From the NCBI RefSeq assembly GCF_900105175.1, contig NZ_LT629771.1, positions 806,001-870,000 on the forward strand: a DNA stretch of 64,000 nt. The letters are read 5' to 3'. How positions within the stretch are numbered: position 1 is the first letter of the stretch; each line of letters begins with the position of its first letter. This stretch comes from Jiangella sp. DSM 45060. GTDB taxonomy: Bacteria > Actinomycetota > Actinomycetes > Jiangellales > Jiangellaceae. The notes under the pieces are model-generated. The model worked only from the letters and a program-made list of their open reading frames with translations. It searched no databases and had not been told where the DNA came from. A program made the position numbers and the translations under genes. Of the stretch, positions 16,372-24,312 are shown piece by piece.

Positions 16372-17436
16372 CTATGGGGCGGGCTCGTCCCCTCGCACCC
16401 GCAGCAGCGTGTCGGCCCACTGCTCGGTGAGGTAGGGCCGGCCCGGCCGTTCGCCGAAGTCGCGCGCCGCCGTCACGGTCATCGTCAGCAGGTCCTCCAG
16501 GGGCCCTCGCGGACGGTGCCCGTCGGTGTCGTAGACCGTCCGCACCAGCTCGACCGCGGCGTCCATGCGCGCGGCGTCGGACACGAACGCCTCGAGGTCG
16601 GCGAGCGTGCCGATGCCCACCGTCTTCAGCTCCGACACGAGTCCGGACCGGGCCCGCCGCTGCCGGTTCTCGGGCTGCTGGGTGGAGACGTCGAAGCCGT
16701 GCCGCTGGAACAGCGTCGTCAGCTCCTCGCCCCGGCGGCCGTCGAGGTAGGCGCCGATGGACGAGGTGTCGACCGGGACGTCCAGGGCGCCGCGGTCCAC
16801 CAGCTGGCGGTACTCGCTGTCGGTCGCCGCGCTCGCGTCGCGCAACGATGAGAACTGCTCGTCGGCCAGTTCGAACAGTGCGCTGAGCCGGTTCAGCCGG
16901 CGCCGGATCGGCTCGGGCAGCGCCGCCGTCTTGTACGCGACCTTGTGGCTCACCGCCGCCCAGGCGTGCTGCAGGGCCGTGCGCACCTGGATCTCCGCCG
17001 TGATCGACGCGAACGGCGCCCACTCCGCCAGCTCCCGCCGCGACGGGCCGAGCCGCACCACGTAGTGGGCTGAGAGGTAGCCGAACTGGTCGGAGGCGAG
17101 GTCGGTGGCCTTGTCAGCGGAGTTGTCCTCGTCGATCTCGAACTCGCGGGCGATCAACTCGCCGACCCGCCCGATGTCCTCGAGGTAGTAGGTGATCACG
17201 CGCAGGCCGACGAGGTCGGTCATGGTGGTGATCGGGTCGTCGTCGTGGCCCTTGCGCGTGATCTTCTCGACGAAGCTGTCGACCGTCTTCGCGCGCGACT
17301 CGATCTGCACCACGTCGATGCCCGCCGATCTCAGCACGTCGGCGAGCAGAGCCCGGAGGCGGGTCGCGTGCTGCTCGTACAACGCGCGCTGGGCGCCGTA
17401 CCTGGTGCCCCACTGCTTGGCGGTCAGCTCGGCCAT
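16372..17436 (-). CDS. Small alarmone synthetase (RelA/SpoT synthetase domain only)
   Basis: 354 residues with one RelA/SpoT nucleotidyltransferase domain. The ATP-binding signature RAKTVDSFVEKITRKG (49-63) matches the RxKxxxSxxEKxxRK pattern. DLVGLRV (74-80) carries the catalytic/GTP-site acidic residue, followed by YLSAHYVV and EIQVRTALQHAWA. No HD hydrolase domain precedes it and no TGS/ACT follows; instead there is a helical C-terminal region of about 150 residues. It should make (p)ppGpp-type alarmones from the cytoplasm. It could also be a tRNA- or nucleotide-modifying toxSAS-type enzyme, but no antitoxin-like partner is adjacent. Confidence 0.8.
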   Translation of the reverse strand: MAELTAKQWGTRYGAQRALYEQHATRLRALLADVLRSAGIDVVQIESRAKTVDSFVEKITRKGHDDDPITTMTDLVGLRVITYYLEDIGRVGELIAREFEIDEDNSADKATDLASDQFGYLSAHYVVRLGPSRRELAEWAPFASITAEIQVRTALQHAWAAVSHKVAYKTAALPEPIRRRLNRLSALFELADEQFSSLRDASAATDSEYRQLVDRGALDVPVDTSSIGAYLDGRRGEELTTLFQRHGFDVSTQQPENRQRRARSGLVSELKTVGIGTLADLEAFVSDAARMDAAVELVRTVYDTDGHRPRGPLEDLLTMTVTAARDFGERPGRPYLTEQWADTLLRVRGDEPAP

Positions 17437-17497
17437 CAGCCCTCACGTCTGCTCGATCACGGCGGCGGTGCGCCTGCGAGCGTACGTCAGCTTCGCG

Positions 17498-17956
17498 TCA
17501 GTCGGTCAGATGGCCGCCGAGATCGGCGACGGCGTGCAGCACGATGTTCGTCGACGTGCGCTGGGCGCCGCCGTGCGCCGTCAGCTCGCGCAGCTCGTCG
17601 TCGAGGCCGGCCACGTCGCGGCAGGCCAGGTGCACGAGGTAGTCGGCGTCGCCGGCCAGCTGCCAGGCCGCCGTCACCGCAGGCCGGCCGCCGAGCCACT
17701 TCTCGAAGATCGGCCGTTCGGTCGCCGGCGCCAGCTCGATCCGCACCACCGCCTGCACCGGCCGCCCGACGGCGTCGAGGTCGAGCTGGGCGCGGAAGCC
17801 GGCGATGATGCCGGCCTCCTCCAGCCGCCGGACCCGCACCGACATCGCCGAGACGCTCAGCCCGGCCCGCCGCGCGAGGACGTGCAGCGGCGAGCGGCCG
17901 ATCCGCAGCAGCTGGCCGAGGATCACCCGGTCGACGGCGTCCAGCTCACGCGGCAT
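17498..17956 (-). CDS. Lrp/AsnC family transcriptional regulator
   Basis: 152 residues from ATG 17956. Starts with LDAVDRVILGQLLRIGRSPL and the winged-helix RAGLSVSAMSVRVRRLEEAG of the AsnC HTH, then GIIAGFRAQLD leading into the RAM ligand-binding domain with WQLAGDADYLVHLAC, the usual G-D-x-D-Y pattern. Such proteins sense amino acids and form octamers. The start lies 11 bases inside the upstream SseB-like gene, so the two are translationally coupled. Target and ligand are unknown. Confidence 0.9.
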   Translation of the reverse strand: MPRELDAVDRVILGQLLRIGRSPLHVLARRAGLSVSAMSVRVRRLEEAGIIAGFRAQLDLDAVGRPVQAVVRIELAPATERPIFEKWLGGRPAVTAAWQLAGDADYLVHLACRDVAGLDDELRELTAHGGAQRTSTNIVLHAVADLGGHLTD

Positions 17957-18218
17957 GATGCCTGACCAGAGGCGCCGGGGCCGCGACGAGCGCCGGGTCG
18001 ACCTGGATGCGCGTGACGCCGAGCGGGGCGAGCAGCGCGCGCTCGGCGGCGAGGCTGAGCCGGGTCCACTGCTGCGTACGGCCCATGGCGGCGGCCAGCG
18101 CCTCGGCGCTGGTGAAGGCCAGGCCGACGCGGTCGCCGCCGGGGAGGCGGGCGGTGACGACGGCCGGCCAGGACGACGTCGAGCGGACGGGGACGAACAA
18201 TGCCTGTGAGTGCTCCAT
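17946..18218 (-). CDS. SseB/SAV_915-like small protein
   Basis: 90 residues from ATG 18218. The pattern LFVPVRSTSSWPAVVTARLP, then GLAFTSAEALAAAMG, then LLAPLGVTRIQVDPALVA, is that of the SAV_915/SseB-like family common in actinomycetes. Its role is not established. It overlaps the start of the Lrp/AsnC gene by 11 bases, which suggests the two products are needed together or in fixed ratio. Confidence 0.65.
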   Translation of the reverse strand: MEHSQALFVPVRSTSSWPAVVTARLPGGDRVGLAFTSAEALAAAMGRTQQWTRLSLAAERALLAPLGVTRIQVDPALVAAPAPLVRHHAA

Positions 18219-18346
18219 GCCGGCGACGCTAGGGTCGCGCAGGCCGACCGTGGCCGGATCTTCATGCGTTCCACACGCCCGCGGCCGCGATTCTGACGTC
18301 CACTTGACGGTCCGGGGGGTTGGATGTGTCCGAGGAGCCTGCGACG

Positions 18347-19018
18347 ATGATCGTTGTGACCCCGACACGCGCCCGTCGGCCGTCCTCCGCTCAGCTCGAC
18401 CGCGCCCGCTCGGCCGCGCTGGGCGCCCTCGAGGACCCTGCCGCCGTGCAGAACCTCCGGCTCTTCTACGACCGCGACTCCAACTACGCCGGCCGCAGCT
18501 TCCTCGCGGTCGGCCCAGTGGAGTACGACTCCATCACCGCCGCCGACCTCTACGCCACGTCGCTGCTGGGCATCAGCGTCGGGCCGCGGGCCGGGCGGCA
18601 GCTGCTGCAGGGCGGCCCGCATCGCAACGACATCCTCAAGGCGTTACGCATGGTGCCGGTCGAGTCCGACCTCGCCGACGCCGACGACACCGTCCTCGAC
18701 GCCGCCGAGCACCTGCACCTGCAGCTCAAGAACGCCCTCGGCGGCAACAAGTGGGTCGCGGCGTCGAAGCTGTGCGCCCGCAAGCGACCCCGCCTGTTCC
18801 CCGTCCGCGACTCCCTCGTCACCCGCGGCCTCCTCGGCGTCGGCGAGGACCGCCGCGTCGACTGGCTGGTCTACCAGCACCTCGTCACCGACACCGAGGT
18901 GCGGCGGCTGCTCGAGAAGGTCACCGCCGAGTCCGCGGTCCGCGAGGCCGACCTGCTCGACCCGCCCCTGCGCATCCTCGACGTCGTGCTCTGGATGCAC
19001 GTCAAGACGTCCGCGTAG
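18347..19018 (+). CDS. DUF6308-like protein
   Basis: 223 residues from ATG 18347, preceded by GAGGAG; upstream TTG (18320) and GTG (18326) starts are possible but lack that support. Recognisable stretches are NLRLFYDRDSNYAGRSF, AADLYATSLLGI and LGGNKWVAASKLCARKRPRL, which fit the actinobacterial DUF6308 family. The conserved Lys/Arg cluster and LFPVRDSLV hint at nucleic-acid contact, but no activity is known. Transcribed away from the SseB/Lrp pair; TTGACG at 18304-18309 could be its -35. Confidence 0.65.
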   Translation: MIVVTPTRARRPSSAQLDRARSAALGALEDPAAVQNLRLFYDRDSNYAGRSFLAVGPVEYDSITAADLYATSLLGISVGPRAGRQLLQGGPHRNDILKALRMVPVESDLADADDTVLDAAEHLHLQLKNALGGNKWVAASKLCARKRPRLFPVRDSLVTRGLLGVGEDRRVDWLVYQHLVTDTEVRRLLEKVTAESAVREADLLDPPLRILDVVLWMHVKTSA

Positions 19019-19065
19019 GAGCATCCGACGCCTCGGCCCGTCCGGAACACGCATGGGGTGGTTCG

Positions 19066-19148
19066 TGCGGGAGGGGGGACTTGAACCCCCACGTCCGAGG
19101 ACACCAGAACCTAAATCTGGCGCGTCTGCCTGATTCCGCCACTCCCGC
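19066..19148 (-). tRNA. tRNA-Leu (anticodon UAG)
   Basis: Acceptor stem GCGGGAG/CTCCCGC with discriminator A, D-arm TGGCGGAATCAGGCAGACGC, anticodon stem CCAGA/TCTGG with loop TTTAGGT (UAG, reads CUA), a long leucine-type variable arm and T-arm GGGGGTTCAAGTCCCCC. 83 bases; CCA is not encoded. Confidence 0.95.
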
Positions 19149-19160
19149 GCACGGCCAATC

Positions 19161-20927
19161 CTAGGGGAGCGACCAGGTCATGCCGATGGGCTGCATGCGC
19201 TGCCCGATCACCGTCGCCGAGCCGTCGGTGTCGACGGAGAGGATGAAGGTGGCGTTCTGGGAGATCTCGGCCTGCGAGATCTGCGACCCGCCGGGGATGG
19301 TGCCCAGGCCGGCCTCCTCGATGACCACCGAGTAGCCGGGGTTCACCGTCACCGACTGGGTGCAGCTGATCGAGGCCAGGGCGACGGCGCCGTACTCGGT
19401 CTGCAGCCAGTGGGTCTGGCCGGCGTTCTCGACGGCGCAGCTGCGGGTGGCGGTGCCGAACTCCGGCGGCGCCGTGCCGAGCTGCAGGCCGTGCGCCGGC
19501 AGGCTGGTGAGGCCGTCGGCGAAGGTGAGGTCGATGCCCTCGGGTTCCTCGCCGGTCTCGCCGTAGGCCCGCAGCGCCTCCAGCACCTCGTCGCCGCGGC
19601 GGGAGGCGTCGTCGTCGGCGACGACGGCGGCGCCGTCGGCCGTGAGCGGCGCGGTGACGGAGGTGCCCTCGGCGGGGTGGACGGCGAGGCTGGCCAGCCA
19701 CGGCGACGCGGCGTCCTCGCGGGTGAGCAGGAACCACGACGGCGCGCCGCCGGCGGACGACTGGCCGGTGACGACGGCCCACATCGGGTACTCGCCGACC
19801 TGCGGCGACAGCACGACGGACGGGGTGACGGCGGACGGCGGGCCCTCCGGCACGGAGCCGGTGACCGCCCGCTCCTCGGCCGCGAACTGCGACGTCGCCA
19901 GCAGGGTGCCGCCCTCGACGTCGGCCAAGGCAGCGTCGCCGGCGCCGGACGCCGCCGCGCCGACGACCTCGTTGTACTGCTCGAAGAACCCCTCGGCGCG
20001 GTCGGACGTGATGGCCGGGATCAGCTCGTCGCGCGCGCCCTCGTCGACCTCGCCGGGAACCTGCGCGCACGCCGTCACCAGCCCGGTCAGTCCGAGCACG
20101 ACGGCGACGCGGGCGGACGGCTTCGGCGGCGGCGCGGGCGCCGGGGGCGGCGGGGTGCGCTCGGGCAGCGGCCGCTTCGGCAGCGGCGTGACGGTCGCGA
20201 CCTTCTCCTTCTCCGGCTGGGGCTTCTCGCCCGGTTCGTCCGGCGGCGGCTTCGGGGTCTCGTCCTTGTCGTCGTCGGGGACGGCGCGCAGCGCACGCTC
20301 CCGCTTGCGCCGTCGCCGCCGCAGCCAGATCAGCAACACGCCGGCCCCGATCAGCAGCAGCCCGCCCACGCCCACCAGCACGCCGGTGACGAAGATGCCG
20401 TCGACCTCGACGCCCAGGCTCAGCTCGGCGTCCAGCGGCTCGCCCGACGCCGACGGCGACATGACGACGACCCGCACCGGCTCGTCCGTCAGCTCGTACG
20501 ACACGCCGCGCCAGCCGGACCCGGACGCGCTGGACTCCCACCAGTCGAGGTCGCCGGGCGGCGCCGCCGGAGCCGGCGAACCGTCCTCCGACGACGACGT
20601 CACCTCGCCGCGCAGGTCCGCCGCCGTCACCGTCTGCTGCCCCACGCCGTCGAGGTAGGAGTCGACGTGGATGCGGTGCGCCACGCCCACGAACACGTCG
20701 CTGTCGTCGGCCATCCGCGCGCTGACGTGCAGCACCGGGCCGGTGACCGTCGCGAGGCCCACCGCGGTGGCCGTGACGGAGCCCTCGCCGCCGACGTCGG
20801 CGCGCGCGTACTCGACGGTGTCGTCGGGGCCGACGTAGACGGCGGTCGCGGCGCCGGCCAGCAGCAGCGGCGTGCCGAGGACGATCAGCGCGACGGCGAG
20901 GACGGTGCGCAGGCGGGCACGTGTCAC
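19161..20927 (-). CDS. Large membrane protein with internal lipoprotein-like segment
   Basis: 588 residues. TM1 at about 8-30, an exported beta-rich region to about 175 containing DWWESSASGSGWRGVSYEL, TM2 at 179-201, then a basic/proline-rich cytoplasmic linker (202-270). Next comes SARVAVVLGLTGLVTACAQV, a hydrophobic stretch ending in a lipobox-like VTAC (Cys287), followed by about 300 further exported-looking residues. The C-terminal part resembles a stand-alone actinobacterial lipoprotein, so two genes may have fused. Ends 12 bases from tRNA-Leu; overlaps bcp by four bases. Function unknown. Confidence 0.65.
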   Translation of the reverse strand: MTRARLRTVLAVALIVLGTPLLLAGAATAVYVGPDDTVEYARADVGGEGSVTATAVGLATVTGPVLHVSARMADDSDVFVGVAHRIHVDSYLDGVGQQTVTAADLRGEVTSSSEDGSPAPAAPPGDLDWWESSASGSGWRGVSYELTDEPVRVVVMSPSASGEPLDAELSLGVEVDGIFVTGVLVGVGGLLLIGAGVLLIWLRRRRRKRERALRAVPDDDKDETPKPPPDEPGEKPQPEKEKVATVTPLPKRPLPERTPPPPAPAPPPKPSARVAVVLGLTGLVTACAQVPGEVDEGARDELIPAITSDRAEGFFEQYNEVVGAAASGAGDAALADVEGGTLLATSQFAAEERAVTGSVPEGPPSAVTPSVVLSPQVGEYPMWAVVTGQSSAGGAPSWFLLTREDAASPWLASLAVHPAEGTSVTAPLTADGAAVVADDDASRRGDEVLEALRAYGETGEEPEGIDLTFADGLTSLPAHGLQLGTAPPEFGTATRSCAVENAGQTHWLQTEYGAVALASISCTQSVTVNPGYSVVIEEAGLGTIPGGSQISQAEISQNATFILSVDTDGSATVIGQRMQPIGMTWSLP

Positions 20928-21409
20928 GCCGCGTCGAGCCCCAGGTCGCGCCGGAGCTTCGCGACGTGCCCCGTCGCCTTGACGTTGTACATGGCCTTCT
21001 CGACCTTGCCGTCGGCGTCGATGACGAACGTCGACCGGATGACGCCCTGCACGACCTTGCCGTACAGCTTCTTCTCGCCGAACGCGCCGTACGCCTCGAG
21101 CGTCGTGCGGTCGACGTCGGAGAGCAGCGGGAAGGTGAGGTGGTCGCGCTCGCGGAACGTCGCCAGCTTGGCCGGCGCGTCGGGCGAGACGCCAAGGACG
21201 GCGTACCCGGCGCCCTGCAGCGACGCGAGGTTGTCGCGGAAGTCGCAGGCCTGCGTGGTGCAGCCCGGAGTCATGGCGGCGGGGTAGAAGTAGACGACGA
21301 CCCGCTGCCCCCGGTAGTCGGCGAGGGAGACGGGCTTGCCGTCGGCGTCGGGGAGCGTGAACTCGGGCGCGGCGTCGCCCGGGGAGAGTCGCGAGTCAGT
21401 CACGTTCAC
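20924..21409 (-). CDS. bcp: Bcp/PrxQ-type thiol peroxidase
   Basis: 161 residues. Thioredoxin-fold peroxiredoxin with YFYPAAMTPGCTTQACDFRD: peroxidatic Cys50 in PxxxTPGC and resolving Cys55 four residues later, the atypical 2-Cys PrxQ layout. It reduces hydrogen peroxide and organic peroxides using thioredoxin. Conserved GVSPDAPAKLATFRE and RSTFVID follow. Its stop overlaps the start of the membrane protein gene downstream (ATGA). Alanine replaces the more usual K/E just before the TPGC motif, without obvious consequence. Confidence 0.95.
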   Translation of the reverse strand: MNVTDSRLSPGDAAPEFTLPDADGKPVSLADYRGQRVVVYFYPAAMTPGCTTQACDFRDNLASLQGAGYAVLGVSPDAPAKLATFRERDHLTFPLLSDVDRTTLEAYGAFGEKKLYGKVVQGVIRSTFVIDADGKVEKAMYNVKATGHVAKLRRDLGLDAA

Positions 21410-21453
21410 ACCGTATCCATACGGGTGGGCGGCCGCATCGGTACGGTAGATCC

Positions 21454-21789
21454 GTGTCCGCCGCGGATCAGAGACCGACCGAGCCCGTTCTGCCGGCCTC
21501 GCGCCAGCCGATGCCCATGGCGCCCGAGGTGCAGGCCGAGCTGGCCAAACGCGGCCGCAGCATCCGCCAGATCGAGTCCGACATCCAGGCTCGCACCGAC
21601 CGGCTGTCGGCCAACGTCGACGAGCTGACCGCGCGGCTGGCGCCGTCCCGGCTGGTCAAGGAGTCGACGGCGGGACTGCGGGCGCGGCTCACGACGCCCG
21701 AGGGCAGCCCGCGGCTGGAGGTGCTCGGCGCGGTGGCCGGTGCGGCGCTCGTGGCCGGCCTGCTGCTGTGGCGGGCACGGCGGCGCTGA
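21454..21789 (+). CDS. DUF3618 membrane protein
   Basis: 111 residues from GTG 21454. The amphipathic stretch RSIRQIESDIQARTDRLSAN is the DUF3618 signature (IEADIxxTRxxLxxxVDEL), followed by a single C-terminal helix (about 88-106) and a basic tail WRARRR. Function is unknown; such proteins often accompany phage-shock-like envelope proteins. TACGGT (21441-21446) is about 8 bases before the start and there is no ribosome site, so the mRNA may be leaderless. Confidence 0.8.
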   Translation: MSAADQRPTEPVLPASRQPMPMAPEVQAELAKRGRSIRQIESDIQARTDRLSANVDELTARLAPSRLVKESTAGLRARLTTPEGSPRLEVLGAVAGAALVAGLLLWRARRR

Positions 21790-21820
21790 CCGCCGCCGTC
21801 CGGACGTACTCTCTACTGTT

Positions 21821-22153
21821 GTGACCACCCAGGACCCCGACAAGCTGCCCATCCGCATGCTGCACGACCGCGTGCTGGTCTCGCTGGACGGCGAGGACGG
21901 CGAGCGCCGGTCGTCCGCCGGCATCGTCATCCCCGCCACGGCCGCCATGGGCCGCCGGCTGGCGTGGGCCCGGGTCGTCGCGGTGGGCGCGAACGTGCGC
22001 ACCGTCGAGGCCGGCGACCGCGTGCTGTTCGACCCCGAGGACAAGGCCGAGGTCGAGGTGCGTAGCGAGACCTACGTGCTGCTGCGCGAGCGCGACCTGC
22101 ACGCCGTCGCGTCCGAGCGGATCGGCGACGGCCAGACCGGCCTGTACCTGTAG
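21821..22153 (+). CDS. GroES-like (Cpn10 family) protein
   Basis: 110 residues from GTG 21821. Cpn10 pattern IRMLHDRVLVSLDGED, SSAGIVIPATA (matching the mobile-loop region T-x-GGIVLP), then ARVVAVG, VEAGDRVLFDPEDKAEVE and a YVLLRERDLHAV end. It diverges from true GroES, and no groEL is adjacent. In several actinomycetes this divergent copy sits beside DUF3618 and bcp genes. It could be a co-chaperone or have drifted to another role. Confidence 0.8.
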   Translation: MTTQDPDKLPIRMLHDRVLVSLDGEDGERRSSAGIVIPATAAMGRRLAWARVVAVGANVRTVEAGDRVLFDPEDKAEVEVRSETYVLLRERDLHAVASERIGDGQTGLYL

Positions 22154-22162
22154 CGCCCGGCC

Positions 22163-23329
22163 GTGTCCGGACCGCCCGAGAACCCGTCGTCGCCGCGGCG
22201 CGACGAAGCGCTCGACGCGCTGGCGCAGCGGTCCAAGGAGAGCGCGGGCACCCGGTTGCGACGGGTCCGGCTGACGGCGCTGCCGATCGTACAGTCGGCG
22301 CTCGGCGCGGCACTGGCGTGGTGGCTGGCGACGATCCCGCCGATCGACCACGCGCAGCCGTTCTTCGCGCCGATCTCCGCGCTGATCGTCCTCGGCGGAG
22401 GGCTCGGGCAGCGGCTGCCGCGGGTGCTGGAGCTGGTCGGCGGCGTCGCGGTCGGCGTGCTGGTCGGCGACCTGCTGGTGTCGTGGATCGGCGGCGGCGT
22501 GGTGCAGCTGGCGGTCGTCGTCGCGCTGGCGATGGTGCTGGCGCTGCTGGTCAACGGCGGACCGCTGATCGTCACCCAGGCCGGCGCGTCCGCCGTCCTC
22601 GTCGTCGCGCTGGCGCCGGCCGACCCCACGGGCCTCAACCTCGACCGCTTCGTCGACGCCCTCGTCGGCTGCGGCGTCGGGCTGGCGATCAGCGTCCTGC
22701 TGCTGCCGCTGAACCCCGTCTCGGCGGCGCGGCGGCAGATCGACCCGCTGCTCACCACCGTCGCCGAGATCATGGAGTCCGCGGCCCAGGCGCTGGCCGG
22801 GCACGACCGCACCGCCGCCGCCGAGGCGCTGGAGCGGGCCCGCGACACTCAGGCCGACGTCGACGCCATGCACTCGGCGCTGGAGGGCGCCAACGAGGTG
22901 GCCCGCATCGCGCCCGTGCGCTGGCAGAAGCGCGGTCACCTCGCCGCCTACCTCGACGTCGCCACGCCGCTGGACCACATGACCCGCAACACCCGCGTGC
23001 TGGTGCGCCACGTCATCAGCCTGCTGCAGCGCGACGAGCCGGTGCCGCGGGTGCTGCCGCAGTCGCTGCGCGCGCTGGCCGGCGCCGTCCGGCTGCTGCG
23101 CATCGACCTCGAACGCGGTGACGAGCCGCGCGAGGCCCGCGTGTCGGCCGTCGAGTCCGCCCGCATGGCGACCGAGGCGCTGGACCACACCGGCGGCTTC
23201 GCCGGGCAGATCGTGATCGCCCAGGTCCGCTCCCTCGCCGTCGACGTCCTGCTGGCGACCGGCCTGGGCCGCGACGAGGTCCAGGAACTGCTGCCCGGCC
23301 TGCCGGAGGGCCCGGTCAGCTACGGCTGA
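22163..23329 (+). CDS. FUSC-family (aromatic acid exporter-like) membrane protein
   Basis: 388 residues from GTG 22163. An N-terminal half with six hydrophobic spans (about 42-175) includes YxxP-like AQPFFAPISALIVLGGG and TQAGASAVLVVAL, typical of FUSC/ArAE proteins; a long helical cytoplasmic domain follows, rich in ERARDTQADVDAMHSALEGA heptads. Likely half of an efflux pump for organic anions or a membrane-stress protein. Nine bases after the GroES-like gene, so probably co-transcribed. Confidence 0.8.
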   Translation: MSGPPENPSSPRRDEALDALAQRSKESAGTRLRRVRLTALPIVQSALGAALAWWLATIPPIDHAQPFFAPISALIVLGGGLGQRLPRVLELVGGVAVGVLVGDLLVSWIGGGVVQLAVVVALAMVLALLVNGGPLIVTQAGASAVLVVALAPADPTGLNLDRFVDALVGCGVGLAISVLLLPLNPVSAARRQIDPLLTTVAEIMESAAQALAGHDRTAAAEALERARDTQADVDAMHSALEGANEVARIAPVRWQKRGHLAAYLDVATPLDHMTRNTRVLVRHVISLLQRDEPVPRVLPQSLRALAGAVRLLRIDLERGDEPREARVSAVESARMATEALDHTGGFAGQIVIAQVRSLAVDVLLATGLGRDEVQELLPGLPEGPVSYG

Positions 23330-23345
23330 CGGCGGGCAGAGCGGC

Positions 23346-24275
23346 TCAGTCGGCGGGGAGTGCGTGGGCCTCGTCGAACATCGGGGCGAGCAGGTCGCCG
23401 TCGGCGAGGCGGGCGAGGACGTCGTCGATGTCGAACTGGAGTGGCAGCCGCTTGGTCGCCGTCGATCGGGCGCCCGCCTCGACCTCGTCCCAGGTGACCG
23501 GCGTCGACACCGTGGGGCGGGCGCGGCCGCGGACGGAGTACGGCGCGATGGTCGTCTTGGCGGAGTTGTTCTGCGACCAGTCGATGAACACCTTGCCGCC
23601 GCGCGCCGCCCGCTCCATGCGCGAGATGACCAGCTTCGGGTGCTCCTTCTCCAGCCGCTGCGCCAGCCCGCGGGCGTACGAGCTGACGTCGTCGTCCGTC
23701 GCCGAGCCGTCGAGCGGGACGTACATCTGCATGCCCTTGGACCCGCTGGTCTTCGGGTACGACGGCAGGCCGGCGTCGTCGAACAGCTCGCCGAGCAGCA
23801 GCGCGACCTGGCAGCACTGGATGACGTTGGCCGGCTCGCCGGGGTCGAGGTCGACGACCAGGCGGTCGGGGTTCGTCCCGGTGCCCTCGGCGGAGACGGT
23901 CCACTGCGGCACGTGCAGCTCGAGCACGGCGAGGTTGGCCAGCCACACCAGCGTCGGGAGGTCGTCGGCCATGACGTAGACGACGGTTTCGCGGTCCTTC
24001 GTCGAGCCCGGCGAAGGCAGCTCGGCCGTCCGCACCCAGTCGGGCGTGCCGCGCGGCGCGTTCTTCTCGAAGAAGTTCGCCTCGTCGACGCCGTTGGGCC
24101 AGCGCTTGCGGGTGACCGGGCGGTCGCGCAGGTGCGGCAGCAGCACCGACGCCGCGTGCGTGTAGTACTGGATGATCTCGCCCTTGGTCGTCCCGGTCTC
24201 CGGGTAGAGCACCTTCTCGAGGTTGCTCAGACCCAGGGTGCGGCCCTCGACGTCGACGTTGACCTTGCTCGGCAT
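23346..24275 (-). CDS. LigD-type polymerase/primase domain protein
   Basis: 309 residues from ATG 24275. A complete LigD Pol domain: LSNLEKVLYPETGTTKGEII, KRWPNGVDEANFFEKNAP, DRLVVDLDPGEP (the catalytic D-x-D pair), KTSGSKGMQMYVPL and VFIDWSQNNSAKTTIAPYSVR. It fills gaps or adds ribonucleotides during end-joining or excision repair. No ligase, nuclease domain or Ku is fused or adjacent, so it may act with partners elsewhere. Divergent from the APH-fold gene with only 37 bases between the starts. Confidence 0.93.
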   Translation of the reverse strand: MPSKVNVDVEGRTLGLSNLEKVLYPETGTTKGEIIQYYTHAASVLLPHLRDRPVTRKRWPNGVDEANFFEKNAPRGTPDWVRTAELPSPGSTKDRETVVYVMADDLPTLVWLANLAVLELHVPQWTVSAEGTGTNPDRLVVDLDPGEPANVIQCCQVALLLGELFDDAGLPSYPKTSGSKGMQMYVPLDGSATDDDVSSYARGLAQRLEKEHPKLVISRMERAARGGKVFIDWSQNNSAKTTIAPYSVRGRARPTVSTPVTWDEVEAGARSTATKRLPLQFDIDDVLARLADGDLLAPMFDEAHALPAD

Positions 24276-24312
24276 GTCTTGCAGTCTCGCCGACGCCGGG
24301 TACGTTCGCCAG

